Positions 54,601 through 64,000 of a stretch of 64,000 nt of DNA are shown piece by piece. The stretch is from NCBI GenBank assembly GCA_018292915.2, contig JACVVK020000380.1, forward strand, positions 41,001 through 105,000, in the 5' to 3' direction. Position 1 is the first letter of the stretch; each line of letters begins with the position of its first letter. The notes under the pieces were generated by a model. It was not told the origin of the DNA and searched no databases. It was given only the letters and a program-made list of their open reading frames with translations. Both the position numbers and the translations under genes were made by a program. Origin of the DNA: Batillaria attramentaria. Its lineage: Eukaryota; Mollusca; Gastropoda; Batillariidae.

Positions 54601-55636
54601 AGATTAGAACTTTTTCCTGTCTTGTGTTTACATTGATATGAAAATAAACAGCATTTTGCTGCGAATTTTCAACACATGAAATACAAAAGGCATTTGTCTC
54701 AACAGGGCAGTAGAGGACGAGACAAGCAATTACTTAATAAATTATTAATAAATTATAATTATTAATGCATTTTTTTTTTGTCACGGCAGGTGTACACGGG
54801 TGTGAACAAACTGGGGTTTGTGCAACCACGCACTCTGTCCAGCCAGGACATAGTTGTGACGACGTATGAAACCCTGCGAAAGGAACTGGATTATGTTGAC
54901 CTACCACACTCCAACAGTGAGCCCTTTGTTTTCCTCTATATTGGCAGTAGGTCGAAATTATGTTTTGTCTGGAGGTCTGTGCAGTTATCATACGTATCAG
55001 GGGCAGTTGGTACTCTTAGTGGTTGAAACTCTGCCACCAGTGTGAGAGGTCAGGTTCGAGTCCCACTTGGGGCAAAGAAAATTTTTCCCTCTGGTATGTG
55101 GTGCCGTTCATTCTGGTCAGTCACTGGGGATCCTCTCTGGGTGCCCTGATTTCATATCCTTCTGCTTTGGATATTTTCAGCCCACAAAATTAAAAATAAC
55201 TGCAGTTGTAAAGTCCAAAACTGAAATAGCTGAGCTGACTCTTTGCACCATGTGATTGTAACGTGTCCTATGTGTAAGAGAATGCGTGTGATTCATTTGA
55301 GCGTGCGTGTTGGGTTCAGTTTGAAGCGCTTTGAGCCAACCAGTTTTAAAAGCACCTACAATCCACACATGAAATTATTAGTACATATTGAATGAAACAC
55401 TGTTGGCTGCACAGTTCACTTCTGCTGTATCCCATAGGTTTCTTCCAAGTGCGCTTATAATGTTGTTATTCATTGCTCAATGTTTTTGCCTTGTACAGTG
55501 TCAGTAAGTGTTACACCTATTTTTTCTACTCTGAATATAGGTGAAAATGGAAGAAGATTCCGACACCCTAAGCGCTTCATGGCCACACCAAGTCCAATTA
55601 TTGCTGTTGAGTGGTGGAGGGTATGCGGTGTCATTT

Positions 55637-55667
<31 letters not shown>

Positions 55668-57019
55668 GTTTTATAAAATTTTCCTCATTCAATTGGCAGT
55701 CTTCTAAACGTCAGCATCATGAGGAAGAAAACTGCTGCATATGTAAACCCTGGACTGATGACAGTGTTACCCTCCAGAGGGAAAAGGCAGATAATCTGCA
55801 TGCGCTTGCCCCCCTTCTGGTGGCTTCATTGACTCAGATCACTTGACCTTGTTGCAGATGGATACTTGAGGATAAAGTTGAAGAAATACATGTAAGGATC
55901 AGTATGTGGATCTTTGTTTTAAAATGAGTGTGCGGTAGTGCTTGTTCCTTTATGTGGATGAGATGATGCATTATGTAAAGCTGTCATTTACAATCTTTTC
56001 AGATTTGTCTTGATGAAGCACAAATGGTGGAGTGTGTCACAACTAAGGTATGTTGGGGGAAGGGGCCCGTCAACAAATACAACAAGTATATGTACAATTT
56101 GTCTAGCAGATCTTTAGTTTTTCTTGCACGTCCATACCATACTTGGCCAAGTTTTGCCCAACAAAGGGAAATGCACTTGTCTTGGACCACTCGTGTCACT
56201 GTGCTTGAGGTGGAGGAAACACGCTCATTGTTACCCATGGGCCTGCTGGAGGGAGGAGATTAAAGTGTCCATCTGTAATGTTTTCAGACTGCAGAGATGG
56301 CGTTGAGGTTGTCAGCAGTGAATCGCTGGTGTGTGACAGGAACACCTCTTATGCGCAGCATTGAAGGTAATGATTGTTCCTGCACAAAAAAAAAACCAAA
56401 AACAGAGCGAATGAAAAAAATTTTCAGCAGCAAGAACAGTCGTCTCAGAAAAGAGGTAATGATCACTAAGATAGCGGCTTGTTTATATCTAACCATGTGG
56501 ATGACATTTGCTTACTTTTTCTGGTATGTTTTTCTCACAGGATTGTCAATTTGTTTGAAAGACTTATCAGTAGACATTTCACTGCTGGCATGTCATTGTT
56601 GTAGATATCTATGGACTCTTGCTGTTCCTTGGAGTGGATCCCTACTGGGTGCAGCAGTGGTGGCGTGTGTTGCTATGGGAACCGTTCTGTCACGGCATCC
56701 AAGAGCCAATGCACGAGGCCCTGGCCAGTGTGTTGTGGCGCACGGCAAAGAAGGATGTCCTGTATCAGGTAACGATCCTTGGGGTTCAGTAGACATCTCA
56801 CATTTGAACGCGCCAGTTCAAAGATTACCAGGCTTCACGGAAGACAAACTTTTTTTTTTCTTTAAAAAAAACGAGCCTTTTCCTACATTGGCCCAGTCAC
56901 ATGGAACAGCCTTCCCTCCCACATCCGCCACGCTCAGTCCTTGGCAACATTCAAAGCTAAACTGAAAACACATCTCTTCTCCTCCCAGTAATTCAACCCA
57001 GCTTTTTATTGTCTTGTAC

Positions 57020-57072
<53 letters not shown>

Positions 57073-60000
57073 TGGTTTATTTGGGTTGGGTTCCCCACAT
57101 CCTGTGTTTGGGCAGGATGCTGGGGTCCCCGCTCTCTTACTGCCATGGTCTCTGTTGCCTGCAGGGAGACAATGCGGGGTTTTTATTTTATCAGTCTTTA
57201 TTTTCGCGGGTTGTTGCTGCCCCCCCCCCCCCTCCCGTTATATTGTAAAGCGCCTAGAGCCAGCCCCTGGGTTAGGCGCGTTAAAAATCTCCACTATTAT
57301 TATTATTATAAAAAAAAAAAAAAGTTTTAAGAGGCTTCAGAGTTTTTATTGTGTAGGCCAAATGGCCTTTTGCGAAAGGGAAAAAGTGGGAAGGTGGCAA
57401 AATCCAGTGTGGAGCGTTGAATGGAAACCATATCAAACATCCAACATGGTGGTTAACCTTTAACAGGGACACACAATGTAAGAAAATGTACAGACAACTT
57501 TAGGTAAGATGAGGTACACATACAGTGATATATGACGCGACAGTCACAGTGTCTCTTGGACAACTTTTCTGTCTGTTCAGCAGTTGCGCTTGTGAGACTT
57601 ACCTGTATAACTCAAAATAGTCGGTATCTCAATGCTGATTAGATCTCTGCTTGCAATGCATGTCCACTATCTGCGTGAACAAGCACTACATTGCATAGTA
57701 GTAGCAGACACAGTGCTCTGTGTCTTGCATTAAAGGCTTCTGTTGAGTGCCATCTTGTGTGAGTTCTCAGTGTTTAGCTTGTTCGCTGAATGGTATGGGT
57801 GTGACTGACCACTGCTTTCTGTTTGACGGACAGATCGACCTGCCGCAGCAGACGGAGGAAGTGACCTGGTTGACCTTCTCACCAGTGGAGGACCATTTCT
57901 ACCGCCATCTCTATCAGAAATGCTTCAGTGAAGCCATGAAGGTTAGCAGCTCTTGAAAAGAATTTTTTTGTGGTATGCCTGTGTTCAAAACTAGATATAG
58001 ACAGTGTGTTCATGTATGACAGAAAGTACAGTATCATGCATTTATATAGGATGGGAAGCACTATGCATCAGCACAAATTCTTCAGTATCAGATTGCGTGG
58101 GCAGAATGCGTGGGACCACCTGTCAGATGCTGTTTTGCATGCTTGTTTCAGAACTTGGGTGGAAGGACAGACCTGTCAACAAAGCTGAATACCTTGGATC
58201 GTCGCACAGTTGCAACTGTAAGTCCTTCTTTTTAAAAAAAAAAAATAAAAAAAAAATAAATTATAGAAATGTCTGTAGCATATGTCACAGATCCATCTCA
58301 TCCCCACAGTCTTAGACTTATAGTGATGGCCTCTTCTTACTGTTTACTGTTGAAGTCCCTCTTGTTTGAAGTTACAGACCATACAAGTGTAGCGAAGACA
58401 CTTCGCTATGTTTGTGTTCAGTACAACAGCCATTCTTAGTACAGGCGCACTTTTAAAATTGGGGCAAGCTAGCCACAGTGAAGGGTCAGTTTTCACGTGC
58501 GCTGACCACGTGATCGCGTGATGAGCGCGTGATTTCTTGTATAAGCACTAAAGATAGAGCCTTATAATAGCGAGAGCTTCCCGCGTTTTCCTCAGTCGCT
58601 TTCTGAGAGTCCCAGAGACTGTGTGTCGTCCCTCCAGCCCCCGAATTCTCTTCCTCATTTCTCATGTTCAGGCGTAGCCTCTCAGCCTCTGGAGTCAGTA
58701 TTTTGTGACCAGTGTTGGACCTGTTACTGGATGCCTCTTCTATTAGGAACTATGTGCACGGAGAAGAAACTGTGATTCTGTATTGGATTATTTGTGAACT
58801 GTGTTTGGAACCACTGAATTCGGACTTGGAATTAGTCTTCAGATAAACGGTGACTGTGTCTCATTTTATTCCCTTTGAACTAGAGAACAGGTGATGTAAA
58901 GTAGGAAGATACCTGTAATAGTTCGAAGTACTCTAAGAGATCTGATAGTTAACAGTACTAATTAGAGCAGTTACGTAAATTAACGGTGATGTAAATTTGT
59001 ATTTCCGGTTTAGACAGAGAGATAGAACGTCTCTAAAGTTTAGAGAGACTCTACAGTCAGGCTCCTTAGTTTCATGCCCAGCCAGTGAGGGAGGTTTCCC
59101 AGCTTCTTGTGTAACACGCAGTGCACACGCGGCCGAGTGTGTATTGTCTGTTCATTCAGTACCGACGGTCACTACACAGAGTAAGGAATTCCATTCACAG
59201 AGTGACCGCGCTCTCGGTTTACATCATTCACGGAATTGTCCACTCCCCGCTACTTTCAGTTGTACTGTCCCGTCCCACATTTTGCAGCTTAGTCTCTTCC
59301 CGCATTCTTTCGTTATTATATATGTAGAGTAGTGTTTAGTAGTCTCTAGTTTGTTGCCCGACAAATATTAATCATCACGCTCATATATTTTGAGCCGAAT
59401 CTGTGTTGCCTTATTACATCTAACGATTCATATGATCCGCATGTAACTTTTATTGGAATAAGTGAACACTCTGATTTTTACTCTCTTGTCAGTTGTTTCT
59501 TTCGAGAGATAGTGTAAGTTTGATGAGTGATTGAGTGCGTAGATGTGTGTGGCACGTAGGCCCGACAGTATGATGCAATACTCTTTCGCACTTCAGTCAT
59601 TCTAAACACACATTTCAGAGTGGCTCACTAAACTAAATCTGTAGCGTTCCCGACAACCACGACGACCCCACACCCGGGGCGCTACACAAGTAAGATATGT
59701 GTAAAATTTGATCTGATTAATCCTGAAGCTCTTGGTTCATTTTGAGTGGGGATTGTGTTGACAGTTGCTGCGGCCACTGCTGAACTTACGACAGGCCTGC
59801 TGCCACCCCCAGGCTGTGAGGGGCGCTTTTATTCCTGTTCAGGAAAGGTAAGGTTTGACAGGATCGGACAAGCAAAACACAACAGTAGCAAGCAAAGTGG
59901 CGCTAGTTGAGGTAGAGATTGAAGGCCTCTTACATACAGGTACATTTTCCTTGTCACTTTGGCAGTCTTGGTAGCATAAGTGACGGACAAATTTCTGGGT

Positions 60001-63000
60001 TTTCTGGATCAACATAAAGCCACAACCTTTGTCTCTTTGGTACTGAACCTAGCAGTGGACTAAGAAAAGAAACACTTCTCAGGTTTTATGGCAGTTTCAG
60101 AGAAAGTATGAATCTTAGAGAGAGGGAGTTGTGCACAGTTGCAGAGTGAACAAAAAAAAACAACAACCCAAAACAACAACAACAAAAACAGACTCTTTGC
60201 ATCTTTTTGTTGAGCTTTCATTTGGGTAATGGGTTCCCTCTGCTCCTGTTGTGCTCAAAAAGTTCTCTCAGTTCAGTTCCAGCTTTTATCGTTGCACTTG
60301 GAAAAGCCTGTACCCACCTCTCAGTAATCTCTGTGGACCTCTCTATCTCTCTGAACTCTTACACATCTACACCCCTTCCAGACAGCTGCGTTCCTCATCC
60401 GACTCACGAATTCTCACTATTCCAACCGTGAGAACAAAGTCCTTCGGCCAGCGCCGTTTCTCCTTCCAAAGCCCGGTCCTCTGGAACAGCCTCCCCCAGG
60501 AAATACGGCACAGTCAATCTGCCCAGTCCTTCAAACACGCCCTTAAAACGCATCTGTTCACATCAGCCTTCACATAAATGATTCAGCCCGTTCCCATCAC
60601 CAACCCGTTGTCTTTGCAGTGTGTATGATGGATGTAGGTGTGTATCGGATGTTGGTATGTATGTAGGTGTCAGTGCTTGTTTGTATGTCTGACTATATGT
60701 ATGTAGTGTATGTATGTATGTATGTACGCTTTTTATTCGCATTTATTTAGTTGATTATTTATCTATTACTCAGTTATGTGTTTATTTATCACCTTTTGTA
60801 TACATTTGTAAAGCGCCTAGAGCCCCGGCTCCGGAGATTAGGCGCTATAGAAATCCTCATTATTATTATTATCTCCCCAGTGTCGTCTACAAAACTGTTA
60901 GCACAGTGGTGAGGTGGTACTTCTTAGAGTGGTCATTTAGAACTAGCATGCTCCCCACATCCCCGTATTTTAACACAGTGAGGTGTAACAGTGAGTGAAC
61001 TTTGCGTTGACAGCATGCTGACAATGGAGGAGCTGCTGGAGTCGTTGATCAAGAAGGCCAGACTGGAGTGTGAGGAGGCCCACAGGCTGCTGGTGGCCGC
61101 GTTAAACGGACTCGCTGCTCTTCAGCTCATAAGACAGCAGGTTAGTGTCAGGGTACTACTACCAGTCTGTGGTGATTGCTGTATCTTTGGACAGAATGTA
61201 CTGGGCAGTTTTGTTGTTATTGCTGTTGGTAGTTGTTTTGTTGGTTTGTAGTTGCTTTTGTTGTTCTTATTGTTTGCTTTTGTTTTGTTTTTGTTTTTTG
61301 GTGGTTTTTTGTTGGATTGTTTTTTATTGGGGGGTGTGGGGGGGGCGTGTGTGTGTGTGGGGGGGGGGGGGGGGGGTCAAACAACCACAGACAGTCATTG
61401 TTGTTTATGTTTTTGTTTTTGTTTTTTTTTGTTCGTTTTTTTTTTTTGTTTTTTTTTTGTGTTTGGGTTTTATTTTGTTTGTTTGTTTTGTTGTTGTTGT
61501 TTTTGTTTTTTGTTTTTTTTTTGGGGGGGGGGGGGGGGTAATCAACCACACAGTCATTGGTGTATAGCACAGCAGTACACTGTAGTGTGAGGCTCTATCT
61601 TTGGACAGAGTATACTGTGTCATTTGTTGTCTTTAGAGTAACAAAAAAAAACCTCCATAAACTGTAAATAGTGATTAGTGTGTCACACAATAATACTTAG
61701 TTGATTTAGGAAAGGGTATCTTGAACAACATCCCAAACAAACCACAAGCAGTAATTAGACGGTAACACAGCAGTATGCTGTAGATTTAGAGGAGGTCATG
61801 CTGCAGTGCAACTGTTCATAGAGTGTATCCAAAATTGCCAGAAAGATGAGGTGGCTACATTCATTCGAGTAAAGCACTGTGTCGTACAGTGGCTTCATTA
61901 TTTTGTGGTTGATCCTTATAAAATTTTACATGTGTATCTATCAAGTTCAGCAATATCATCACTCAATATACACTAATGCTGCACTTCTGAAGTATCGTGT
62001 TCCTTACAGTGGTGAAGAGTAAAACTTTTCAACTTTTCAAGTGAATCGTACTTCGTCTTTCTCAGCCAGGAGAAGCAGTGGAGCTGTATCGTGAGGTGCT
62101 GAGGTCAGTGGAGGAGCACAAGGACGAACTGCGTACTGATGACCTGCAGCAGCTTCACGCCATGTACAACTTGCAGGAAATCCTGGCCACCAAACCTCAG
62201 GGTGTCGCACCAACACTGAGGGACGATCTCCTCAGTAAACAGGTATGTTTCTAGTGTTGCCGTCTGTGTCTGAGTGTGTGTCAGATCTGTTACTCACACC
62301 ATATCCCTTGTTAAATAGTAATGATAAATGGTAGTAATAAATGGTATTTGCTGGGCGCATTTCTTTAGAATAAACTCAATGTGCCAATCACTCACGACAC
62401 TCATGCACATTTTACAAACGATGGACAGGCATACACTGGTGATGCTGACTAGTTACTGACACAGGAAATTACTGGAAGGCTTTACAAAAGAGGAACGTTT
62501 TAAGATTGCTCTTAAAAATAGTGTGGGCGCATTTCTCAGGTGTGCTGGCAGAGAATTCCAAAAGGTTGGTGCGACAAAACTGAAAGAGCGCCCGCCAAAG
62601 GATTTCAGGTTGCGCTTGGGAATTTTGAGAAGCCTCTCGGACGACAACCTGTGTTACTATGTTCCCCCCACTAGGTCAGACTGCTGCTTGTATATATATC
62701 ATATTCGTGCAAGCATTGCTAGCCATCATCACTCCATTCACTCTCATCTTTGTTCCCTCTCATTGTGACAGTGTGGAGAGCTGCGTGAGCGATACATGGC
62801 AAAAGCTCGAGTCTACACGAACACCAGTCGTGAACAGTTGTTGCCGCTACAACAGACTGTGAGAGAGCTAGAACAAGAGGTCAGTTTACGTACAAACCGT
62901 ACTATATTTTTTCCCTCTGTTACTAGTTCCAGCCTTGATGTGTATTGGGAACTAGAAGGCAAAAGGGGTATACATTAAGCAGGGGTAAATCCTCAAAAGT

Positions 63001-63811
63001 CATTTATGAGACTGGATTTCACTGACAGCTCAGCAGTTGCGACCATAGCTAAAGCTGAATTTATAATCTATGTTACTTCTTTTCAAGATTGTTGTTGTAT
63101 TAGTGATGAGCAGATGACAGGAAGAGGAGAGGGATGGATAATGGTATGTTAACTAGATCCACGCAGATCCTGCAGCAGGCACTGCTAGCTTTCAGCGTTT
63201 ACCTTATTCCCCCCCCTGCAAAAAAAACAACACAACAAAAAAAACCACAACAAACAAACACCAAAAAACAGTGGGGCTGGGGTTATTCCTCACAGAAAAT
63301 GCTGATTGGTGATTAGTTTGGCATGTGCAGGCCGGGGAATTTTCAGTCATTTGGCAGTTTTCAGCCAAATTTCCTGTTCTTTCAGCCCAAAAATTTATGT
63401 TTCAGCCAAAGAAAAGGAAGGGGAAAAAGACTGCACACACAGTTATGTATGGATACATATAATGCAGTATGGCACAGTCTGACTTCATTCTTGGAGACCT
63501 GCATGTCAGTACCAAAGCAGTATCTTACTTCTTAAGTGGCCCATTGCCTCTGTAGTCCCCCAGCAGGGCATCGCCTCAGCACCCTGATCTAACCTTTTTG
63601 TCCCTCAGCAATTCCCAGCCTGCTTGTAGTTTGAAGCATGTGTGAATTTTACCATTGGCTGTTTCACCAGTTGGAGGATGGCAGTGACTGGTGGCTGGAG
63701 GTCCTGGCAACCGCCAGTGAGAGACACCTGGAGGAGGAGCTAGTGCATAAAGTGCGGGAAGACCTCCTTGAGAACACTCGGGCAGCGCTTCTCAAACTTG
63801 TCTACCAGTTT
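47994..63811 (+). CDS. SHPRH: SHPRH, SNF2-family E3 ubiquitin ligase (N-terminal three quarters)
   Basis: SNF2 ATPase/RING ubiquitin ligase acting on PCNA in DNA-damage tolerance. Nineteen exons, every junction phase-consistent: 47994-48698, 49506-49677, 50385-50594, 51181-51265, 52024-52186, 52650-53783, 54083-54190, 54790-54916, 55541-55620, 56003-56047, 56288-56366, 56605-56768, 57834-57941, 58152-58217, 59765-59847, 61014-61140, 62066-62242, 62772-62879, 63671 to about 63811. The start has a strong Kozak (GCCACCATGG). Features in order: [11 protein letters not shown]-terminus, ATPase motif I DEMGLGKT (about residue 405), PHD finger (about 775-820), [12 protein letters not shown], motif II DEAQMVE, motif [12 protein letters not shown], and coiled/helical segments. 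About 1,290 residues are visible. The RING and helicase C-terminal domain lie beyond the window. Confidence 0.93.
48742..49079. mobile_element. MITE, 338 bp, CAGTGTTCC ends (copy 1)
   Basis: Left CAGTGTTCCCTATTA, right inverted TCACAGGGAACACTG. Flanks ATAAT and TTAAT may be a diverged 5-bp duplication. The interior matches pieces of the 43131-45031 element ('GGTGTGCGTATCTGTACGCA', 'CTGTAACTAGCAGGAGACAC'), so it is probably an internally deleted derivative. It begins two bases after the end of the open frame of SHPRH's first coding exon. Confidence 0.85.
49883..50370. mobile_element. MITE, 488 bp, CAGTGTTCC ends (copy 2)
   Basis: Left CAGTGTTCCTGATAATGCAC, right inverted GTTACATGGAACGCTG. It carries the same interior blocks as 43131-45031 and 48742-49079. 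Its right end lies 14 bp from a SHPRH exon. Confidence 0.8.
50730..51089. mobile_element. MITE, 360 bp, CAGGGATGGATTT ends
   Basis: Left CAGGGATGGATTTACTCA, right inverted TGAGAAAATCGATCCCTG. Both are flanked by TATGCG (50724-50729, 51090-51095). The interior repeats 'ATGAGACA' blocks. In a SHPRH intron. Confidence 0.85.
51405..51535 (+). mobile_element. LINE 3' UTR fragment
   Basis: Plus-oriented counterpart of the 62310-62460 and 13355-13490 tails, ending in (TAT)n. Confidence 0.65.
51563..51690 (-). mobile_element. tRNA-derived SINE, family 2 (diverged)
   Basis: 'GACATCCTTTTCCACCACAT', 'GGTATCAAAGATGGGACAAC', then a decayed B-box ('GATTTGAACTCGGGGCCTGA'). Confidence 0.65.
51895..51980 (+). 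mobile_element. LINE 3' tail
   Basis: 'GGTTGTAAGGTGCCTAGAGG ... GTGCCTTTCAATTATTATT', the tail type also found at 57240 and 60810. It ends 43 bp upstream of the SHPRH motif I exon. Confidence 0.55.
52024..52186 (+). CDS. SHPRH: SHPRH exon with ATPase motif I
   Basis: Encodes [20 protein letters not shown], the Walker A / motif I of SNF2 ATPases. In-phase 2, out-phase 0. Confidence 0.93.
52318..52412 (-). mobile_element. tRNA-derived SINE, family 2 (fragment)
   Basis: 'GCATCCTTTGCCACCACATA' and 'GGTGATATCAAAAACGGGGT' match the family body. The head is missing. Confidence 0.65.
52650..53783 (+). CDS. SHPRH: SHPRH long exon: acidic insert and PHD finger
   Basis: 378 codons. The first 250 are acidic Ser/Glu/Thr-rich with KEE repeats, then a basic patch ([20 protein letters not shown]). 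The end is a PHD finger: ECVCG, ECIDCG, HAEC and YKCPHC supply C4HC3 ligands. Human SHPRH has a linker-histone (H15) domain before the PHD. Nothing like a winged helix is visible here. Confidence 0.88.
54083..54190 (+). CDS. SHPRH: SHPRH exon ([12 protein letters not shown])
   Basis: Encodes [20 protein letters not shown] and [16 protein letters not shown]. ATPase motif Ia region. Phase 0 both ends, donor GTCAGT. Confidence 0.9.
54205..54497 (+). mobile_element. LINE 3' end relic
   Basis: Broken RT C-terminus ([13 protein letters not shown], stop, [22 protein letters not shown]), then a 3' UTR ending 'GCGCTTTACAAGTGTAATAT' and (TTA)n. It begins about 15 bp after a SHPRH donor. Confidence 0.8.
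55005..55380 (+). mobile_element. tRNA-derived SINE, family 3 (copy b)
   Basis: Head 'CTTAGTGGTTGAAACTCTGC', B-box 'AGGTCAGGTTCGAGTCCCAC', tail 'GCGCTTTGAGCCAACCAG'. Same family as 10350-10742. Confidence 0.72.
56003..56047 (+). CDS. SHPRH: SHPRH exon with DEAQ box
   Basis: 15 codons: [15 protein letters not shown]. Walker B / motif II, in the DEAQ form normal for this protein. Confidence 0.92.
56288..56366 (+). CDS. SHPRH: SHPRH exon with motif III
   Basis: Encodes [20 protein letters not shown] and LMRSIE. Out-phase 1. Confidence 0.92.
56605..56768 (+). CDS. SHPRH: SHPRH exon
   Basis: Encodes [20 protein letters not shown] and the conserved [13 protein letters not shown]. In-phase 1, out-phase 0. 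Confidence 0.9.
56870..57315 (+). mobile_element. LINE 3' end relic with (GT)n
   Basis: RT C-terminus in frame ([28 protein letters not shown]), a (GT)n run at 57022-57068, then the tail 'AAGCGCCTAGAGCC' and (TTA)n at about 57295. Confidence 0.8.
57834..58217 (+). CDS. SHPRH: SHPRH two-exon segment
   Basis: Exon 57834-57941 ([31 protein letters not shown]) and exon 58152-58217 ([20 protein letters not shown]). The second is short but matches the family segment before the LLRPLL exon, with acceptor TTTCAG and donor GTAAGT. Confidence 0.88.
58388..59686. mobile_element. Solo LTR, about 1.3 kb
   Basis: Starts TGTAGCGAAGACACTTCGCT and ends GGGGCGCTACA. It is flanked by CAAG on both sides (58384-58387, 59687-59690). 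TG...CA ends plus a 4-bp duplication indicate an LTR retrotransposon, probably Gypsy-like. The internal region is gone. It lies in a SHPRH intron. Confidence 0.82.
59765..59847 (+). CDS. SHPRH: SHPRH exon ([12 protein letters not shown])
   Basis: Encodes [20 protein letters not shown] and AFIPVQE. SNF2 'LRQxCxHP' motif. Out-phase 2. Confidence 0.92.
60425..60870 (+). mobile_element. LINE 3' end relic
   Basis: RT C-terminus in frame ([30 protein letters not shown]), 3' UTR with TGTATG repeats, tail 'TAAAGCGCCTAGAGCC' then 'GGCGCTATAGAAATCCTCAT' and (TTA)n. Confidence 0.85.
61014..61140 (+). CDS. SHPRH: SHPRH exon (MTMEELL-type helix)
   Basis: Encodes [20 protein letters not shown] and [20 protein letters not shown]. 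In-phase 2, out-phase 0. Confidence 0.9.
61255..61545. repeat. GT/T/G low-complexity tract
   Basis: Strand-asymmetric stretch of TTTGTT repeats and G runs (18 or more G at about 61360 and 61523). All open frames in it are composition artefacts. Confidence 0.9.
62066..62242 (+). CDS. SHPRH: SHPRH exon ([11 protein letters not shown])
   Basis: Encodes [20 protein letters not shown] and [20 protein letters not shown]. Helical repeat segment typical of SHPRH between the two halves of the helicase. Confidence 0.92.
62310..62660 (-). mobile_element. LINE 3' end relic
   Basis: Minus-strand RT C-terminus ([22 protein letters not shown]) and 3' UTR. Same family as 13355-13770. Confidence 0.78.
62772..62879 (+). 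CDS. SHPRH: SHPRH exon
   Basis: Encodes [20 protein letters not shown] and [10 protein letters not shown]. Phase 0 both ends. Confidence 0.9.
63327..63624. mobile_element. MITE with [17 protein letters not shown] (copy 2)
   Basis: Same element as 27648-28002, shortened by internal deletion. It sits 46 bp upstream of the last visible SHPRH exon. Confidence 0.72.
63671..63811 (+). CDS. SHPRH: SHPRH last visible exon
   Basis: Encodes [20 protein letters not shown] and [17 protein letters not shown]. The 3' boundary is uncertain: GTATAC after 63811 or GTTTGT after 63807. The rest of the gene is outside the window. Confidence 0.85.
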
Positions 63812-63875
63812 GTATACCATGTTACTGCATTATTGTGTGTTTGTGTATTTTATTTTATTTTATTTTTTCCTGCCC

Positions 63876-63979
63876 CAACTCTTTTTCCGGTTCCAGTGGT
63901 GTTCCTCCCAGGTAATGGGTGGAATCCACGGAGGGCTTGGAAGCTGGGGCAATTTTTATTATGCATGATGATGGAGATG
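63876..63979 (-). mobile_element. tRNA-derived SINE, family 1 (3' fragment)
   Basis: Matches the tail-side 100 bp of the family ('CCAACTCTTTTTCCGGTTCC', 'GAAGCTGGGGCAATTTTTAT'). The remainder is absent. Confidence 0.75.
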
Positions 63980-64000
63980 TTTGTGTATTTTAAGTACAAC

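Noticed and set aside
61145..61623. Overlapping long open frames on both strands
   Set aside because: Entirely composed of G-, T- and GT-rich low-complexity sequence in a SHPRH intron.

Overview
The window looks like genomic DNA from a marine mollusc, most likely a gastropod. Genes are split into many short exons with GT-AG introns. Intergenic and intronic DNA is dense with microsatellites, minisatellites, tRNA-derived SINEs, LINE 3' ends and small terminal-inverted-repeat (TIR) elements. There is no bacterial-style gene organisation. The animal assignment follows from the metazoan gene content (Akirin, SHPRH). The molluscan assignment is inference from the repeat style.

Four spliced genes can be read by following exon phase. 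They form two divergent, head-to-head pairs. Pair 1 (about 11.2-33.1 kb): Gene A, minus strand, nine coding exons, an intact 983-residue protein. It has a long charged N-terminal extension rich in RGR/GRP motifs and a C-terminal endonuclease/exonuclease/phosphatase (EEP) nuclease domain of the CCR4/Angel/PDE12 type. Gene B, plus strand, is a paralogue with matching exon lengths and phases in the nuclease half. It carries a one-base deletion, two displaced splice acceptors, duplicated N-terminal exons and a decayed extra copy of its last exon. Pair 2 (about 41.6 kb to the window end): Akirin on the minus strand (four coding exons, 600 nt) and SHPRH on the plus strand (19 coding exons seen, cut by the window edge before the RING and C-terminal helicase parts). 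Akirin exon 1 contains two mutually compensating frame disruptions. SHPRH is fully in frame.

The left 9 kb and the 33.4-41.5 kb interval hold no gene I can recognise. They hold SINE fragments, minisatellites and several DNA-transposon families. These include an element built of repeated TGACCTTGACC / GGTCAAGGTCA palindromes (nuclear-receptor-like half-sites), a pogo/Tigger-like element nested in one copy of it, a 1.56-kb element with about 35-bp TIRs and a CpG-rich interior, and a 1.9-kb element carrying a broken THAP domain next to Akirin. Two solo LTRs and several MITEs with clear target-site duplications sit in introns of Gene B and SHPRH, and a SINE sits four bases into a Gene A intron.

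No undescribed enzymatic system is evident. The most notable things are the divergent nuclease paralogue pair with one partner decaying, the receptor-half-site array elements, the THAP element with its small derivatives, and the retroelement insertions at exon-intron borders.
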